Positions 36,079-45,612 of a stretch of 64,000 bases of DNA are shown in pieces. Origin of the DNA: Epilithonimonas caeni DSM 17710 (GTDB taxonomy: Bacteria; Bacteroidota; Bacteroidia; Flavobacteriales; Weeksellaceae); assembly GCF_000426465.1 (NCBI RefSeq), contig NZ_AUFK01000009.1:620001-684000 (forward strand), read 5' to 3'. How positions within the stretch are numbered: the stretch's first letter is position 1; every line of letters begins with the position of its first letter. The notes below the pieces were generated by a model. It did no database searches and was not told the DNA's origin. It was given only the letters and a program-made list of their open reading frames with translations. Made by a program: the position numbers and the translations under genes.

Positions 36079-36846
36079 TTATTTTATAAAATTCAATGGA
36101 TACTTTACATTACTGAAACTATCAATACTTGCTTTGAGCGAGCCAACCGCCAGTTCTGCCTTTATGAGGACAGGTACTTTGTTCTGGTCGTTTGTAACCC
36201 ACATCGTCACGCCTTCCTTTGCTTTAAAAACTCTCCCACTGATTACAGAAGGAATGATTTTCAGACAATCTATTTTACCAAATTTGGTAGACAACTTTTC
36301 CGTTCCGGCTACTTTTAGCTGAAAAGGAAACAATTCGTCATCAATCCAGACATTCATTCTCACCACACTTCCTACTTTTAGATTTTCCGTCGGCAAGCTT
36401 CTCATATAATAAAAACAGGACAACATATCCTGAACGTCATTAGGAACTTTTATAGTCTTTGCTGGTCTGTCCGTATTTTTTTTGTCAACCAATACCAATG
36501 TATTATTGGCAGGATTGAAGGTACTTTGCAAATGTTGTCTGTAACCGCCCTCTGCTACATTTCTTACATAGAAGAGCGGTTCCTTGTTCTCATTGATATA
36601 ACTTTCATAAACATCCTCTACTTTGAAAAAAGCTTTCGCAGCACCACTTGTTTTACCAACGCCCCTTACATAAAATGCTGACTGGCCTTTATAGGAAGTT
36701 TTGGTTGTTGACAAGGTTGCATTACCAGCTGTAATGAATCCGTAATGAATTCTGTAGCTCAAAACCTCTCCAGCATTGATATTGTCAAACTGTGCCGCAG
36801 TCGTAGTAAAAAAGAAAATGCTGATAAGAAAAAGAATGTTCTTCAT
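36079..36846 (-). CDS. DUF3108 domain periplasmic protein
   Basis: A 255-residue protein with a signal peptide (cleavage near TTAAQF). The beta-rich mature domain matches DUF3108: GEVLSYRIHYGFITAGNATL, VEDVYESYIN, FYYMRSLP, and PFQLKVAGTEKL. Envelope-located, function unknown. Some members have been linked to LPS or outer-membrane processes, but nothing here shows that. Its own terminator lies right downstream. Confidence 0.85.
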   Translation of the reverse strand: MKNILFLISIFFFTTTAAQFDNINAGEVLSYRIHYGFITAGNATLSTTKTSYKGQSAFYVRGVGKTSGAAKAFFKVEDVYESYINENKEPLFYVRNVAEGGYRQHLQSTFNPANNTLVLVDKKNTDRPAKTIKVPNDVQDMLSCFYYMRSLPTENLKVGSVVRMNVWIDDELFPFQLKVAGTEKLSTKFGKIDCLKIIPSVISGRVFKAKEGVTMWVTNDQNKVPVLIKAELAVGSLKASIDSFSNVKYPLNFIK

Positions 36847-36901
36847 TAATTGTTGTTTATAAATAATCTAAGACAAATTATTTGCCAAATTTAAAAAAAT
36901 A

Positions 36902-36925
36902 AAACCCTCCGTTTCCGAAGGGTTT
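36902..36925 (-). terminator. glgC terminator
   Basis: AAACCCTCCG/CGAAGGGTTT stem with one mismatch. T-rich on the minus strand, 17 bp beyond the glgC stop. Confidence 0.65.
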
Positions 36926-36941
36926 ACTTATTTGTAATTAA

Positions 36942-38210
36942 TTACATAATATTGGTACCATCTGGGATCACTGCATTTTTCTTCACGACCACGATTCCGT
37001 CTTTGATAGAATGTGTTTCGTAATCACCATCCGGATGATGTTTCCCTCCGATGATCCTCACATTGTTCCCGATATAACAGTTCTTGTCAAGAATCGCTTT
37101 GTCAATATAACAATACTTCCCGATTCCCATACTTGTTTTTCCTTCTAATTCGTTATTAGCAACTTCCTGGGCCGTTTGATAATAATCAGCTCCCATTACA
37201 TAGGAATTAACGATCGTTGAACCTCTGTCCACTCTCGTTCTGTTCCCGATAATACAATTTTCAATTTTATCTGCTAAAATGATACAACCGTCGCCAAAGA
37301 TCGTTTTACTGACATAAGAACCATTAATTTTTGAGGGCGGAAGCATTCTAGCCCTTGTATAAATGGGATTAGAACTAAACAAATTGAATTGAGGTAAATC
37401 TTGAGCCAGATCCAAATTAGCCTCATAGAATGATTCAATCGTTCCAATATCGGTCCAATAACCGTCATATTGATAACTCAAAACATTCAGATTTCCGATT
37501 GAGGCCGGAATAAAATCTTTTCCAAAATCATCACCCTCATGTTCTGAGAATAGTTTCCTCAAGACATTCTTCGTAAAAACGTAGATACCCATTGAGGCCA
37601 AATATTCCTTACCTTGGGCTTTGCTTTCTTCGCTGGTTTCTGACTTCCAATCCGGGAGAACATCCAAACTTGGTTTCTCTGTGAAAGCTGTAATATTGCC
37701 TTCCTCATCAGCCTTCATAATTCCAAATCCTGTTGCATCTTTGGCATTTACGGGAATAGTTGCAATGGTGATATCACCGCCTTGCTCCTTATGGAAATTA
37801 ATCATCTTCTGGAAATCCATCTGATAAAGCTGGTCTCCGGAAAGAATCAAGATATATTCATACTCGTATTTTTCAAGATGCTTCATCGTTTGACGAACAG
37901 CATCCGCCGTTCCCTGATACCAATTTTCGTTCTCAACATTTTGTTCGGCCGCCAAAATATCCACAAAACCTTTGCTGAAAATATCAAAGTGATATGAATT
38001 CTTGATATGGGAATTCAATGATGCTGAATTGAACTGGGTCAAAACCAAAATCCTGTTTAGTCCTGAATTGAGACAATTCGAAATCGGAATATCGACCAAA
38101 CGGTATTTTCCCGCTATAGGAACTGCCGGTTTGGACCTCGTGTAAGTTAAAGGAAACAATCTCGTTCCCCTTCCACCTCCTAAGACAATGGAGATTACGC
38201 TATCTTTCAT
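36942..38210 (-). CDS. glgC: Glucose-1-phosphate adenylyltransferase
   Basis: Makes ADP-glucose from glucose-1-phosphate and ATP, the first committed step of glycogen synthesis. The 422-residue protein has the nucleotidyltransferase core (VLGGGRGTRLFPLTYTRSKPAVP), IPISNCLNSGL, the region NWYQGTADAVRQ and LSGDQLYQMD, TEKP, and a C-terminal left-handed beta-helix (ENCIIGNRTRVDRGSTI, IGNNVRIIGGKHHP). Third gene of the glg cluster, 107 bp after glgA. Confidence 0.96.
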   Translation of the reverse strand: MKDSVISIVLGGGRGTRLFPLTYTRSKPAVPIAGKYRLVDIPISNCLNSGLNRILVLTQFNSASLNSHIKNSYHFDIFSKGFVDILAAEQNVENENWYQGTADAVRQTMKHLEKYEYEYILILSGDQLYQMDFQKMINFHKEQGGDITIATIPVNAKDATGFGIMKADEEGNITAFTEKPSLDVLPDWKSETSEESKAQGKEYLASMGIYVFTKNVLRKLFSEHEGDDFGKDFIPASIGNLNVLSYQYDGYWTDIGTIESFYEANLDLAQDLPQFNLFSSNPIYTRARMLPPSKINGSYVSKTIFGDGCIILADKIENCIIGNRTRVDRGSTIVNSYVMGADYYQTAQEVANNELEGKTSMGIGKYCYIDKAILDKNCYIGNNVRIIGGKHHPDGDYETHSIKDGIVVVKKNAVIPDGTNIM

Positions 38211-38317
38211 AAATTGTGTTGGTTATATATTTATTTTCTGTTATTATTATAAAGCTAAGAAATCCCGCCAAATATTAAGCCAATGTTAACGAAAATATTT
38301 ACTTATTTAAACTTGGA

Positions 38318-39724
38318 TCAATAATTATACATTTCCAAATAGTTACGAGCCGATTTTTCCCAGGAGAAATCGAATGACATATTATTATAAATCAATCCTT
38401 TCATCAAATCTTTCTGACTATAGATATGCAACGCTCTTTTGATTGTAAAAACGGCATCATCTGCCCCGGCATTGGTAAAATTAAGGCCACTTCCGCCAGT
38501 TGAGATATCCTGGACCGTATCTCTCAAACCGCCGGTATATCTAACGATCGGAACTGTTCCATATCTCATAGAATACATCTGATTAAGACCACAAGGCTCT
38601 ACACGGCTTGGCATCAGCAAGAAATCTGCCGAAGCATAGATCTGATGCGACAAATATTCCTTATACCCCAGATCTAATGCAAAATTAACATTGAATTTAT
38701 ATTGCAATTCCTTCAGTTGATTTTCAATATTTTGATTCCCAGAACCGAGAATCACAATATTAAGAGAGCCATTGGTTTCCTGGATGCTTTTCCCAACGAT
38801 ATCCGGTAAAAGGTCTGCGCCTTTTTCTCCTGCAAATCTTCCGATAAATCCGAAAAGCGGAAGATTGGGATTAAGTCCATATTCTGCACAAATCACTTTT
38901 TTATTCTCCCATTTTCCTTCTTCTGCGTAATCTTTATTATAATTGAATTTCAGCATCTCATCGGTCTGCGGGTCCCAAACTTCTGTATCGATCCCGTTGA
39001 TGATCCCGAAGGCCTTTTTTCTTTCCTGATTCATCAATGGTTCCAAGCCCTGGAAACTATAAAACAACTCTTCTAAATAGCCTCCGGAAACCGCATTGAA
39101 AGCATTGCAGGATTTTATCATCGCCGCCATGGGATTGATGCGTCCGCTCCAGTCCAAAAGCCCCGATCTTATCCCTTCGAAATGTGGAAGAAAACTTGAC
39201 ATCTGCCAATCCATACTTCCCTGATATTCTCCATTATGAATAGTTCCAATGGTCTTTACACCTTTCAGAAAACTGAATTCATAACAATTCTCAATCATAA
39301 AAGGAACCAATCCCGTATGATAATCATGACAATGTAAAATATCCGGACGGATCTGCATCGCACTCAGCCAATGCAAAACACCGTGCTGAAAAGCAATGAA
39401 TTGCTGACTCTCATCCCAATAGCCATAAACATTTTCCCTGTCCAGCAATCCCGGGATCTTCACCAGATAAAGGTCAAATCCCAAAACATTGCTTTTCTCC
39501 TTGAAAACCTGCACCTGATACATATGGAACGACTGATGGATAAAACCATCGAACACGATCTCAAAATCGTGATTGTAGAAAAACGGTTTGTTGTACCAAG
39601 GCATTATTACGCTGGCATCCAATCCCATTTTGTTTTGATATTTGGGCAAAGCTCCTACCACATCCGCCAGTCCACCGACTTTTGCAACAGGATAACATTC
39701 CATAGAGAGGTGAAATATTTTCAT
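38318..39724 (-). CDS. glgA: Glycogen synthase (ADP-glucose)
   Basis: Transfers glucose from ADP-glucose to the non-reducing end of alpha-1,4-glucans. The 468-residue GT5 enzyme shows the N-terminal KVGGLADVVGALPK substrate loop, DILHCHDYHTGLVP, the internal IGTIHNGEYQG, and the C-terminal Rossmann motifs FIGRFAGEKGADLL and PSRVEPCGLNQMYSMRYGTVPIVR, GGLRDTV. Lies 30 bp after glgB, so cotranscribed. Confidence 0.96.
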   Translation of the reverse strand: MKIFHLSMECYPVAKVGGLADVVGALPKYQNKMGLDASVIMPWYNKPFFYNHDFEIVFDGFIHQSFHMYQVQVFKEKSNVLGFDLYLVKIPGLLDRENVYGYWDESQQFIAFQHGVLHWLSAMQIRPDILHCHDYHTGLVPFMIENCYEFSFLKGVKTIGTIHNGEYQGSMDWQMSSFLPHFEGIRSGLLDWSGRINPMAAMIKSCNAFNAVSGGYLEELFYSFQGLEPLMNQERKKAFGIINGIDTEVWDPQTDEMLKFNYNKDYAEEGKWENKKVICAEYGLNPNLPLFGFIGRFAGEKGADLLPDIVGKSIQETNGSLNIVILGSGNQNIENQLKELQYKFNVNFALDLGYKEYLSHQIYASADFLLMPSRVEPCGLNQMYSMRYGTVPIVRYTGGLRDTVQDISTGGSGLNFTNAGADDAVFTIKRALHIYSQKDLMKGLIYNNMSFDFSWEKSARNYLEMYNY

Positions 39725-39754
39725 ATCAGATTTCTATTATCTTTTCTTGACTAA

Positions 39755-41701
39755 TTATTTTTTACGTTTTAAAAAATCCGCAATTTTAGATTTCTTGATC
39801 AGCTTACTTTGTTTCAATACCAATCCTGATAATGGCGGTAATCTTATAATAATTGAATTTTGTCTATTATTCCAACCTTCATCCAATCTCTGAGAAATAA
39901 CCGCTTCTACTCCGCTTCCGCTATATTTTTCTTCATCAGAATTCAAGATGACCTTCCAATCTGTATTTTCATTGACACCAATTCTATAATCGAAACTGTT
40001 AGGTGTGAGATTCAGAATGGTCATCAGAACTTCTTTCTCGTTTTTACTTTTTCTCAAGTAAATAAAGATCGAGTTGTCTCTATCATCGCCATCAACCCAT
40101 TCGTAACCATAAGTAGAGAATTGAAGTTCATATAAAGACGGATGTGTTTTATATAGAAAATTCAAATCCCGAACAAAGCTCTGAAGATTGCTATGAACAG
40201 GATATTGAAGCAAATGCCAGTCAAGGGAACTTGTGAAATTCCATTCGTTGGTTTGGGCAAATTCGTCACCCATAAAAAGAAGTTTCGCTCCCGGATTCGT
40301 AAACATATAGACATACATTGCACGAAGATTTGCAAATTTTTGCCATTCATCCCCCGGCATTTTGTAGATCAGACTGCTTTTCCCGTGCACCACCTCGTCA
40401 TGAGATAGCGGCATCATATAATTTTCATTATACATATAGGCGCTCGTGAACGTGATCTTGTTGTGATGATATTTCCTATTGATCGGGTCTTCTTTGAAAT
40501 AATCCAATGTATCGTGCATCCAGCCCATCATCCATTTCATCCCGAAACCAATTCCGTCATCGTGGACAGGTTTTGTGAGTTTTGGAAAATCAGAACTTTC
40601 TTCTGCAATAGTCTGAACATCCGGAAATTCTTTATAAACCGCCGTATTGAAATCCTGCAAAAACTGTTTTGCTTCCAGATTGACGTTTCCGCCGTAAATA
40701 TTCGGTTCCCATTCGCCTTCGTTTCTGGAATAATCGAGATGTAGCATTGATGTTACCGCATCTACCCGCAGTCCGTCAGCGTGATATCGGTCTAGCCAAA
40801 ATATGGCGTTTGAAATCAGAAATGATTTGACCTCCGGTCTTCCGTAATTGAAAATATAGGACTTCCAATCGGGATGAAAGCCTTTTCTCGGGTCTTCGTG
40901 CTCATACAAAAATGAACCATCGAAACGATGTAATCCATTGGCATCTCCAGGAAAATGAGACGGAACCCAATCCAGAAAAACACCAATATTATTTTTATGA
41001 AGTTCAGAAATCAAGTACATCAATTCCTGTGGTCCTCCGAATCTTGAAGTCGCCGCATAGAATCCCGTAATCTGATAACCCCAACTTGGATCATAAGGAT
41101 ATTCCATAACAGGCATGAATTCTACGTGCGTAAAATTCATTGCTTTGAGATATGGAACCAATTTATCTGCTATTTCGCCATAACTAAGAAAACGCTGTGG
41201 ATTGCCTGGGTCGCGCATCCAGGAACCGAGATGCATCTCGTAAACAGAAATTGGCGACTCGAGACTATTGTAACGCCAGCGTTTTTCCATCCAGTCTTTG
41301 TCCTGCCACTCGTACCAAGTTGTACAAACTGCAGAACCTGCCTGCAATGCATTCTCAAAACAAAGTCCATAAGGGTCGGCTTTTTCCAAAAGTATTCCTT
41401 CAGTTGTTCTGATTCCGTACTTATAAACCTCTCCAAAATCCAAATCGGGAATGAAACCTTCCCAAATCCCTGACTGGTCCCAACGTCCTGCCAAATGATG
41501 CGAAAAAGAATCCCAATTGTTGAAATCCCCCATTACGGAGACTTCTGTTGCCGTAGGTGCCCAAACGGCAAAATAAACACCGGAAACACCATCTACCTCA
41601 ATCTTGTGTGAGCCGAACTTTTCGTAAAGCCTTGTGTGTTTTCCGGAACGGAAAAGGTAAATATCAAAATCGGAAAATAAAGAATAGGGCTGAACCGACA
41701 T
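39755..41701 (-). CDS. glgB: 1,4-alpha-glucan branching enzyme
   Basis: Introduces alpha-1,6 branches in glycogen. The 648-residue GH13 protein has an N-terminal CBM48 (GVYFAVWAPTATEVSVMGDFNNW). The (beta/alpha)8 catalytic domain has VEFMPVMEYP, the nucleophile Asp in GLRVDAVTSML, the acid Glu in IAEESSDFP and LSHDEVVHG, and a C-terminal beta domain. I prefer ATG 41701 (MSVQPYSLFSDF). An upstream start at 41746 adds 15 residues made of low-complexity sequence. First gene of glgBAC. Confidence 0.93.
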   Translation of the reverse strand: MSVQPYSLFSDFDIYLFRSGKHTRLYEKFGSHKIEVDGVSGVYFAVWAPTATEVSVMGDFNNWDSFSHHLAGRWDQSGIWEGFIPDLDFGEVYKYGIRTTEGILLEKADPYGLCFENALQAGSAVCTTWYEWQDKDWMEKRWRYNSLESPISVYEMHLGSWMRDPGNPQRFLSYGEIADKLVPYLKAMNFTHVEFMPVMEYPYDPSWGYQITGFYAATSRFGGPQELMYLISELHKNNIGVFLDWVPSHFPGDANGLHRFDGSFLYEHEDPRKGFHPDWKSYIFNYGRPEVKSFLISNAIFWLDRYHADGLRVDAVTSMLHLDYSRNEGEWEPNIYGGNVNLEAKQFLQDFNTAVYKEFPDVQTIAEESSDFPKLTKPVHDDGIGFGMKWMMGWMHDTLDYFKEDPINRKYHHNKITFTSAYMYNENYMMPLSHDEVVHGKSSLIYKMPGDEWQKFANLRAMYVYMFTNPGAKLLFMGDEFAQTNEWNFTSSLDWHLLQYPVHSNLQSFVRDLNFLYKTHPSLYELQFSTYGYEWVDGDDRDNSIFIYLRKSKNEKEVLMTILNLTPNSFDYRIGVNENTDWKVILNSDEEKYSGSGVEAVISQRLDEGWNNRQNSIIIRLPPLSGLVLKQSKLIKKSKIADFLKRKK

Positions 41702-41931
41702 AGGTATAAATGATAATTGATGATTGATGAATGATTTTTTAATCATTCATTTTATAGCTTTACCAAGATAGATAAATAAATTGATACAGGAGATATAGAA
41801 TTTGTTAATAAGTATTAAAGTTTACGGCTGGAATATTTGAGTTTCCATAATCATTATCAGTTCATTATTCTACATCAATAGTTTTTAGTATTTTAATCCG
41901 AGTTAAGTACAAAACCTACAGACAACGATAA

Positions 41932-42771
41932 TCATAGCAAATCAAGAGGACTTTTTATTTTGGCTCTGCTTACATCTGTAATATGGGTGTAGATTTCTGT
42001 AGTCTTGATATTGTTATGTCCCAGCAGCTCTTTGATAATTCTGATGTCTGTTCCATTTTCCAAAAGATGTGTTGCATACGAGTGTCTAAGCGTATGGACT
42101 GATGCCGGCGAAATGATGCTGGCTTTGTTAATTGCATTTTTGAGAATCTGCTGAACGCTGCGTTCGGAATATCTCTCTCCGTCCTGTCCTTCGAATAGAT
42201 AATTTTGGGGCTTATAGGTTTTATAATAAGTCCGGAGAAGCTCCAGCAGCAACGGAGAAAGCATCACTACTCTATCTTTTTTGCCTTTTGCCCGACGGAC
42301 AAGGAGAACATTCTCACGTGTTTTGATATCCGAAATTTTAAGTTCCAATACTTCACTGAGTCTTAATCCACAAGAATATATGGTGGTTAGGATTGCCTTA
42401 TGCTTGATGTTTTCTGTAATGTCGAGGATTTTTTTCACTTCTTCTTTTGTGAGGAACTTGGGAAGCTGATGTTCTTTTCTTTTGGGGTATAGGTGTTTGA
42501 GATTGATTTGGCGTTGGAAAATCTCTTTGTAGAATTTGGTTATCGCTGCAATCATTGCTTTTTGGTAGGACTGCCCAATTTTCTTCTTCTCTACCAGCCA
42601 GATGATGAAATCTTCCAGTTGTTTCTGGGTGATATCTTCAGGTTTATGCTTGGATGAGACTTTGAGAAAATAAGTAAGATGAGAGGTGTAGGTTTTGATG
42701 CTTCTGTCTGCATATCGCTGCATCCGAAGAATAGTGACAAACTGTTCTGTAAGGTTTTGATTAATCATCAT
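41932..42771 (-). CDS. Tyrosine recombinase, integron-integrase-like position
   Basis: The 279-residue recombinase would act on the attI/attC-like sites to its right. Core-binding domain about 5-95, catalytic domain about 105-279. Active-site residues: Arg137 (CGLRLSEV), Lys162-164 (RAKGKKDR), His226-x2-Arg229 (HTLRHSYATHLLENGTDIR), His252 (LLGH) and Tyr261 (TEIYTHI). It resembles XerC/D and IntI in sequence but seems to lack the extra IntI segment before the last active-site patch; the stretch is only NYLFEGQDGERYSERSVQQ. It is divergent from the cassette array, exactly as intI is. Confidence 0.85.
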   Translation of the reverse strand: MMINQNLTEQFVTILRMQRYADRSIKTYTSHLTYFLKVSSKHKPEDITQKQLEDFIIWLVEKKKIGQSYQKAMIAAITKFYKEIFQRQINLKHLYPKRKEHQLPKFLTKEEVKKILDITENIKHKAILTTIYSCGLRLSEVLELKISDIKTRENVLLVRRAKGKKDRVVMLSPLLLELLRTYYKTYKPQNYLFEGQDGERYSERSVQQILKNAINKASIISPASVHTLRHSYATHLLENGTDIRIIKELLGHNNIKTTEIYTHITDVSRAKIKSPLDLL

Positions 42772-42881
42772 TATTGCGTTTATCCAAATTTAAAAAAAAT
42801 AATCATATCATTTACAAATACTTATGAAAAATTTCAAAGACGATAAGCGCAATTGGATATATTTTGTATTGGCGCAATGCG

Positions 42882-42889
42882 TATATTTG
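42882..42889 (+). promoter_or_regulatory. Candidate cassette promoter (Pc-like) -7 box
   Basis: TATATTTG, with a possible TTTG at 42863-42866 (15-bp spacer, shorter than usual). It points into the array and lies just upstream of the attI-like core. Confidence 0.45.
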
Positions 42890-42892
42890 GGT

Positions 42893-42902
42893 GTTGTGCG
42901 AT
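42893..42902 (+). other. attI-like insertion point
   Basis: GTTGTGCGAT marks where cassette 1 begins. Its exact reverse complement ATCGCACAAC opens attC1 at 44259-44268, as expected if the cassette was a circle opened at GTT. The flank 42850-42880 holds an imperfect inverted repeat (GCGCAAT ... ATTGGCGC) that could bind the recombinase. Confidence 0.6.
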
Positions 42903-42947
42903 ATGCTAAACCAACAATCGTTATAAATTGAAACGAAAGACAAACAG

Positions 42948-43493
42948 ATGAAAAAACTATTTGTACCAATTATAATACTCTTGCTTGCTTCCGCATTACA
43001 AAGTTGTGGAAGAAATGCTTTAAAACAAATAGAAATTGAAAATCCAAAGCAACTTAAAGTGGAAATAATTAAGGAATTAGCAAAAAAAGTAAATTCTAAA
43101 GACACACTTTTTTTAGTTACTTCAAGAATGTTTGGTGTTTGTGGGAATGATGAGCGGTATGATGGAATTACAACACCAAAAGAAAAAATGAATGAATTAA
43201 AATACATCAAAGAAAACCCATATTACATTGATGAAAATAAGGACTACAAAGAAAAATACAATTTCAATGATAAAGTTATAATTACGGGAACTGCGTTTGA
43301 CAATGAATTCACCTCCGAAACTATAAAATTTAATAACGACTCTTTGAAAATAAAAAAAGAAATATTTGACATTCAATATATCTCAATTAAAAAAGATACA
43401 GTTGATATTTCTGTTTTCGACTATAATAACAATAAACATTCTTTTCAGTTTAAAATGGCTTTAAATAATTCAGTATGGAACATAACAAAATAA
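42948..43493 (+). CDS. Cassette 1: hypothetical lipoprotein, 181 aa
   Basis: The signal peptide ends in a lipobox (SALQSC, Cys20). The mature part is Lys/Asn-rich and predicted beta-rich. It matches no family I recognise. It overlaps the next gene by 19 bp in a different frame, so the pair would be coupled. The pair shares cassette 1, unusual because most integron cassettes hold one gene. Confidence 0.75.
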   Translation: MKKLFVPIIILLLASALQSCGRNALKQIEIENPKQLKVEIIKELAKKVNSKDTLFLVTSRMFGVCGNDERYDGITTPKEKMNELKYIKENPYYIDENKDYKEKYNFNDKVIITGTAFDNEFTSETIKFNNDSLKIKKEIFDIQYISIKKDTVDISVFDYNNNKHSFQFKMALNNSVWNITK

Positions 43494-44251
43494 TATTAAC
43501 TCTGTTTTTTTTGATGACATTTTTTACTCAAACTTTCGCACAAGAGAATAGAAAAGATTTTTATAATGAAATTAAAAATTACGACATTTCAAGAATAATT
43601 ACAAATGATAGCATTATTGTTGAGGATGGAGAAAAGACAAAAGAAAAATTAGCAAAAGCAGAACCCATTGGTTTTATTGGCGATGATTATCAAAGATTTT
43701 ACATTCATTTCATTTCTGTAATTCAAAACCCTAACAACCAATATGAATATTTTGCATATGGAAAAACAAAAGTAAAAGAAACAATTAGACCTTTTCAGGG
43801 AACTATTATAGTTAAAAAAGCAAATATTAAAGACGATAACGATTTCTTTCCAAATTATAAGTTTGGATATGCAACGTGTGAAGTTAATTTTTATGAAGAC
43901 AAAAAACTTACTTCAACAGGCTTTATTAAAGGCGAAATGACAATTGGGTATTTAATTGACACGAAGAATAATTTTCGATATAACGCATTATACTTTTATA
44001 CAGACGGATTTAGTAATAACGAATTTAAAGGAACTTGGACGAGTTACAAAACAAATATCTCTAAAAAATGCAACTTTGGGGATTATAGAATTCCAGAAAG
44101 TGGCGATTTAGATATTGGAGCTGGAGAATTTTCGCCAGACCCAAAATATTTTGATAAAGGATGGAAATATTATATGTTATCGTTGTACGGAGAAACTGAA
44201 ATAGATACAGAAATTGGACGAAAAAAAGAAAAGGAAAAATGGTGGAAATAA
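43475..44251 (+). CDS. Cassette 1: hypothetical secreted protein, 258 aa
   Basis: The N-terminal signal peptide (LTLFFLMTFFTQTFAQ) is cleaved near residue 22. The mature domain is beta-rich with repeated Tyr/Phe/Gly residues (FIGDDYQRFYIHFISVIQNP, FQGTIIVKKANIKD, YNALYFYTDGFSNNEFKGTW). Unknown family. It overlaps the lipoprotein gene upstream and ends 7 bp before attC1, the usual short distance between a cassette gene and its attC. Confidence 0.75.
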   Translation: MEHNKIILTLFFLMTFFTQTFAQENRKDFYNEIKNYDISRIITNDSIIVEDGEKTKEKLAKAEPIGFIGDDYQRFYIHFISVIQNPNNQYEYFAYGKTKVKETIRPFQGTIIVKKANIKDDNDFFPNYKFGYATCEVNFYEDKKLTSTGFIKGEMTIGYLIDTKNNFRYNALYFYTDGFSNNEFKGTWTSYKTNISKKCNFGDYRIPESGDLDIGAGEFSPDPKYFDKGWKYYMLSLYGETEIDTEIGRKKEKEKWWK

Positions 44252-44258
44252 AAGCACA

Positions 44259-44396
44259 ATCGCACAACAAGGGTTTGCCAAAAGCGGGGCTGAAGTTCTT
44301 CGATTGAGCATTTGTGCAAGGTTCAACAGTAGTAATTCTATTGAACTTTTGTGCTGAAAATCCCCGCCTTCGGCAAGCCCCAAAACGTTAGCAGAA
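44259..44396 (+). repeat. attC1-like recombination site
   Basis: About 138 bp. Outer boxes: ATCGCACAAC (44259-44268, pairs with the start of cassette 1) and GTTAGCAGAA (44387-44396, start of cassette 2). Inner arms 44271-44289 and 44362-44380 are complementary at 16 of 19 positions. A second pair of arms lies inside. The strand can fold into one long imperfect hairpin. Confidence 0.75.
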
Positions 44397-44434
44397 ATTT
44401 TAACAATGACTGAACAAACACCAATCCGAACAAA

Positions 44435-45607
44435 ATGGACAAAGAAAAACCTATTAATATTTCATTAACAAGCAGCAATAGCCATACTGTAAAAATTCCG
44501 GCAGGACAGGGAAGTTTTTCTATTGGATTGATTGGTATGGACAAGAAAAAATTTGACGTTCTTGTTGAAAACGATTTATCCATAAATTGGAATTCATTTG
44601 ACGAATTCAAAACACAAGCAGGTGGATACTGGCCAAGATTTTTTTATTATTATGGAAATGATATCGGGTTTATTGAATGGGCAAAAAAAAGACCAATCGA
44701 AGATTTTTTTTGGTATCCGAATAAACCACTCTCAATTGATTTGAGTAATGTTCTAATTCGGAGCTTTTCTATCAGAGCAAACGAAAATCCAATAAAACTA
44801 AATTTAGACTACAAAAATACTGACAACCAATTTGGCTTAAAATCACTTAATCTGTCAGGAAATATCGAAAATTTTGAGATTGTATCAAACAACGCTAATC
44901 CATTCATAAGAATTGCCCCTTCTACGAAAAAGGGAAAAACAGAATTGCCATATAAACTACCCGTTTTAAAAAGTTTAGATACAATTACTTCGCTCGACAT
45001 AACGATTGAACCTTTAGGACGAGCTTTTGATTGTGAAGGTTTGTTACAATTCCCTAATCTAAAAAATTTAAACTTGTCAGGAAACATTACAAACGTAAAT
45101 TGTTTAAAGGACTTCAAAAACATAGAGCGTTTGGGAATAAGATATGCACCAAACTTGGAAAATTTTCCATCTCTAAGTTCTTGGGATAATCTTAAATCTT
45201 TTATCGGTTGGAATATTGATGAGATAACAGGAAAAAGATTACATGCAGAATTAAAGCAATTAACAAAGGAAAAAGAATTAGATTACTCTTCAGTTTCTAA
45301 ATTGAGAAGTTCTATTTGGTTTACAACAGAATATGGAATTCCATTTACAAATTGGGAAGCCAAAAATGCAAAAATTGCCACCAAAGCATACAAAACAGCT
45401 TTAAAAGAAATTGCAAAAGCTAAGACAGAAAACGAAGTTAAAACATCAATTGTTGGACTTGTCGAAATCATAAATAAGTTACCGAACATAGAAACCGTAG
45501 AAAGAGAAGATACAGGAACTGCAATTATTCAATTGGTTGAGGCCTCAAAATTGAACATTTCACACGAAACTGCCAATAATTGGTTTGATGAAATTCGAGA
45601 CTTTTAA
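44435..45607 (+). CDS. Cassette 2: leucine-rich-repeat-like protein, 390 aa
   Basis: Soluble protein without signal peptide. Residues about 100-240 show LRR-type spacing: LSIDLSNVLIRSFSI, LKSLNLSGNIENFEIV, LKNLNLSGNITNVNCL and IERLGIRYAPNLENFPSL. The N-terminal about 95 residues are a separate beta-rich domain (INISLTSSNSHTVKIPAGQG), and the C-terminus is helical (TALKEIAKAKTENEV). Possibly an immunity or binding protein; unknown. The only gene of the second cassette, ending 5 bp before attC2. Confidence 0.7.
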   Translation: MDKEKPINISLTSSNSHTVKIPAGQGSFSIGLIGMDKKKFDVLVENDLSINWNSFDEFKTQAGGYWPRFFYYYGNDIGFIEWAKKRPIEDFFWYPNKPLSIDLSNVLIRSFSIRANENPIKLNLDYKNTDNQFGLKSLNLSGNIENFEIVSNNANPFIRIAPSTKKGKTELPYKLPVLKSLDTITSLDITIEPLGRAFDCEGLLQFPNLKNLNLSGNITNVNCLKDFKNIERLGIRYAPNLENFPSLSSWDNLKSFIGWNIDEITGKRLHAELKQLTKEKELDYSSVSKLRSSIWFTTEYGIPFTNWEAKNAKIATKAYKTALKEIAKAKTENEVKTSIVGLVEIINKLPNIETVEREDTGTAIIQLVEASKLNISHETANNWFDEIRDF

Positions 45608-45612
45608 AAAAC

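Noticed and set aside
41932-42771. Recombinase as housekeeping XerC/XerD for dimer resolution
   Set aside because: Position next to a divergent array of attC-like sites favours an integron-type role, although it has not been excluded by search.
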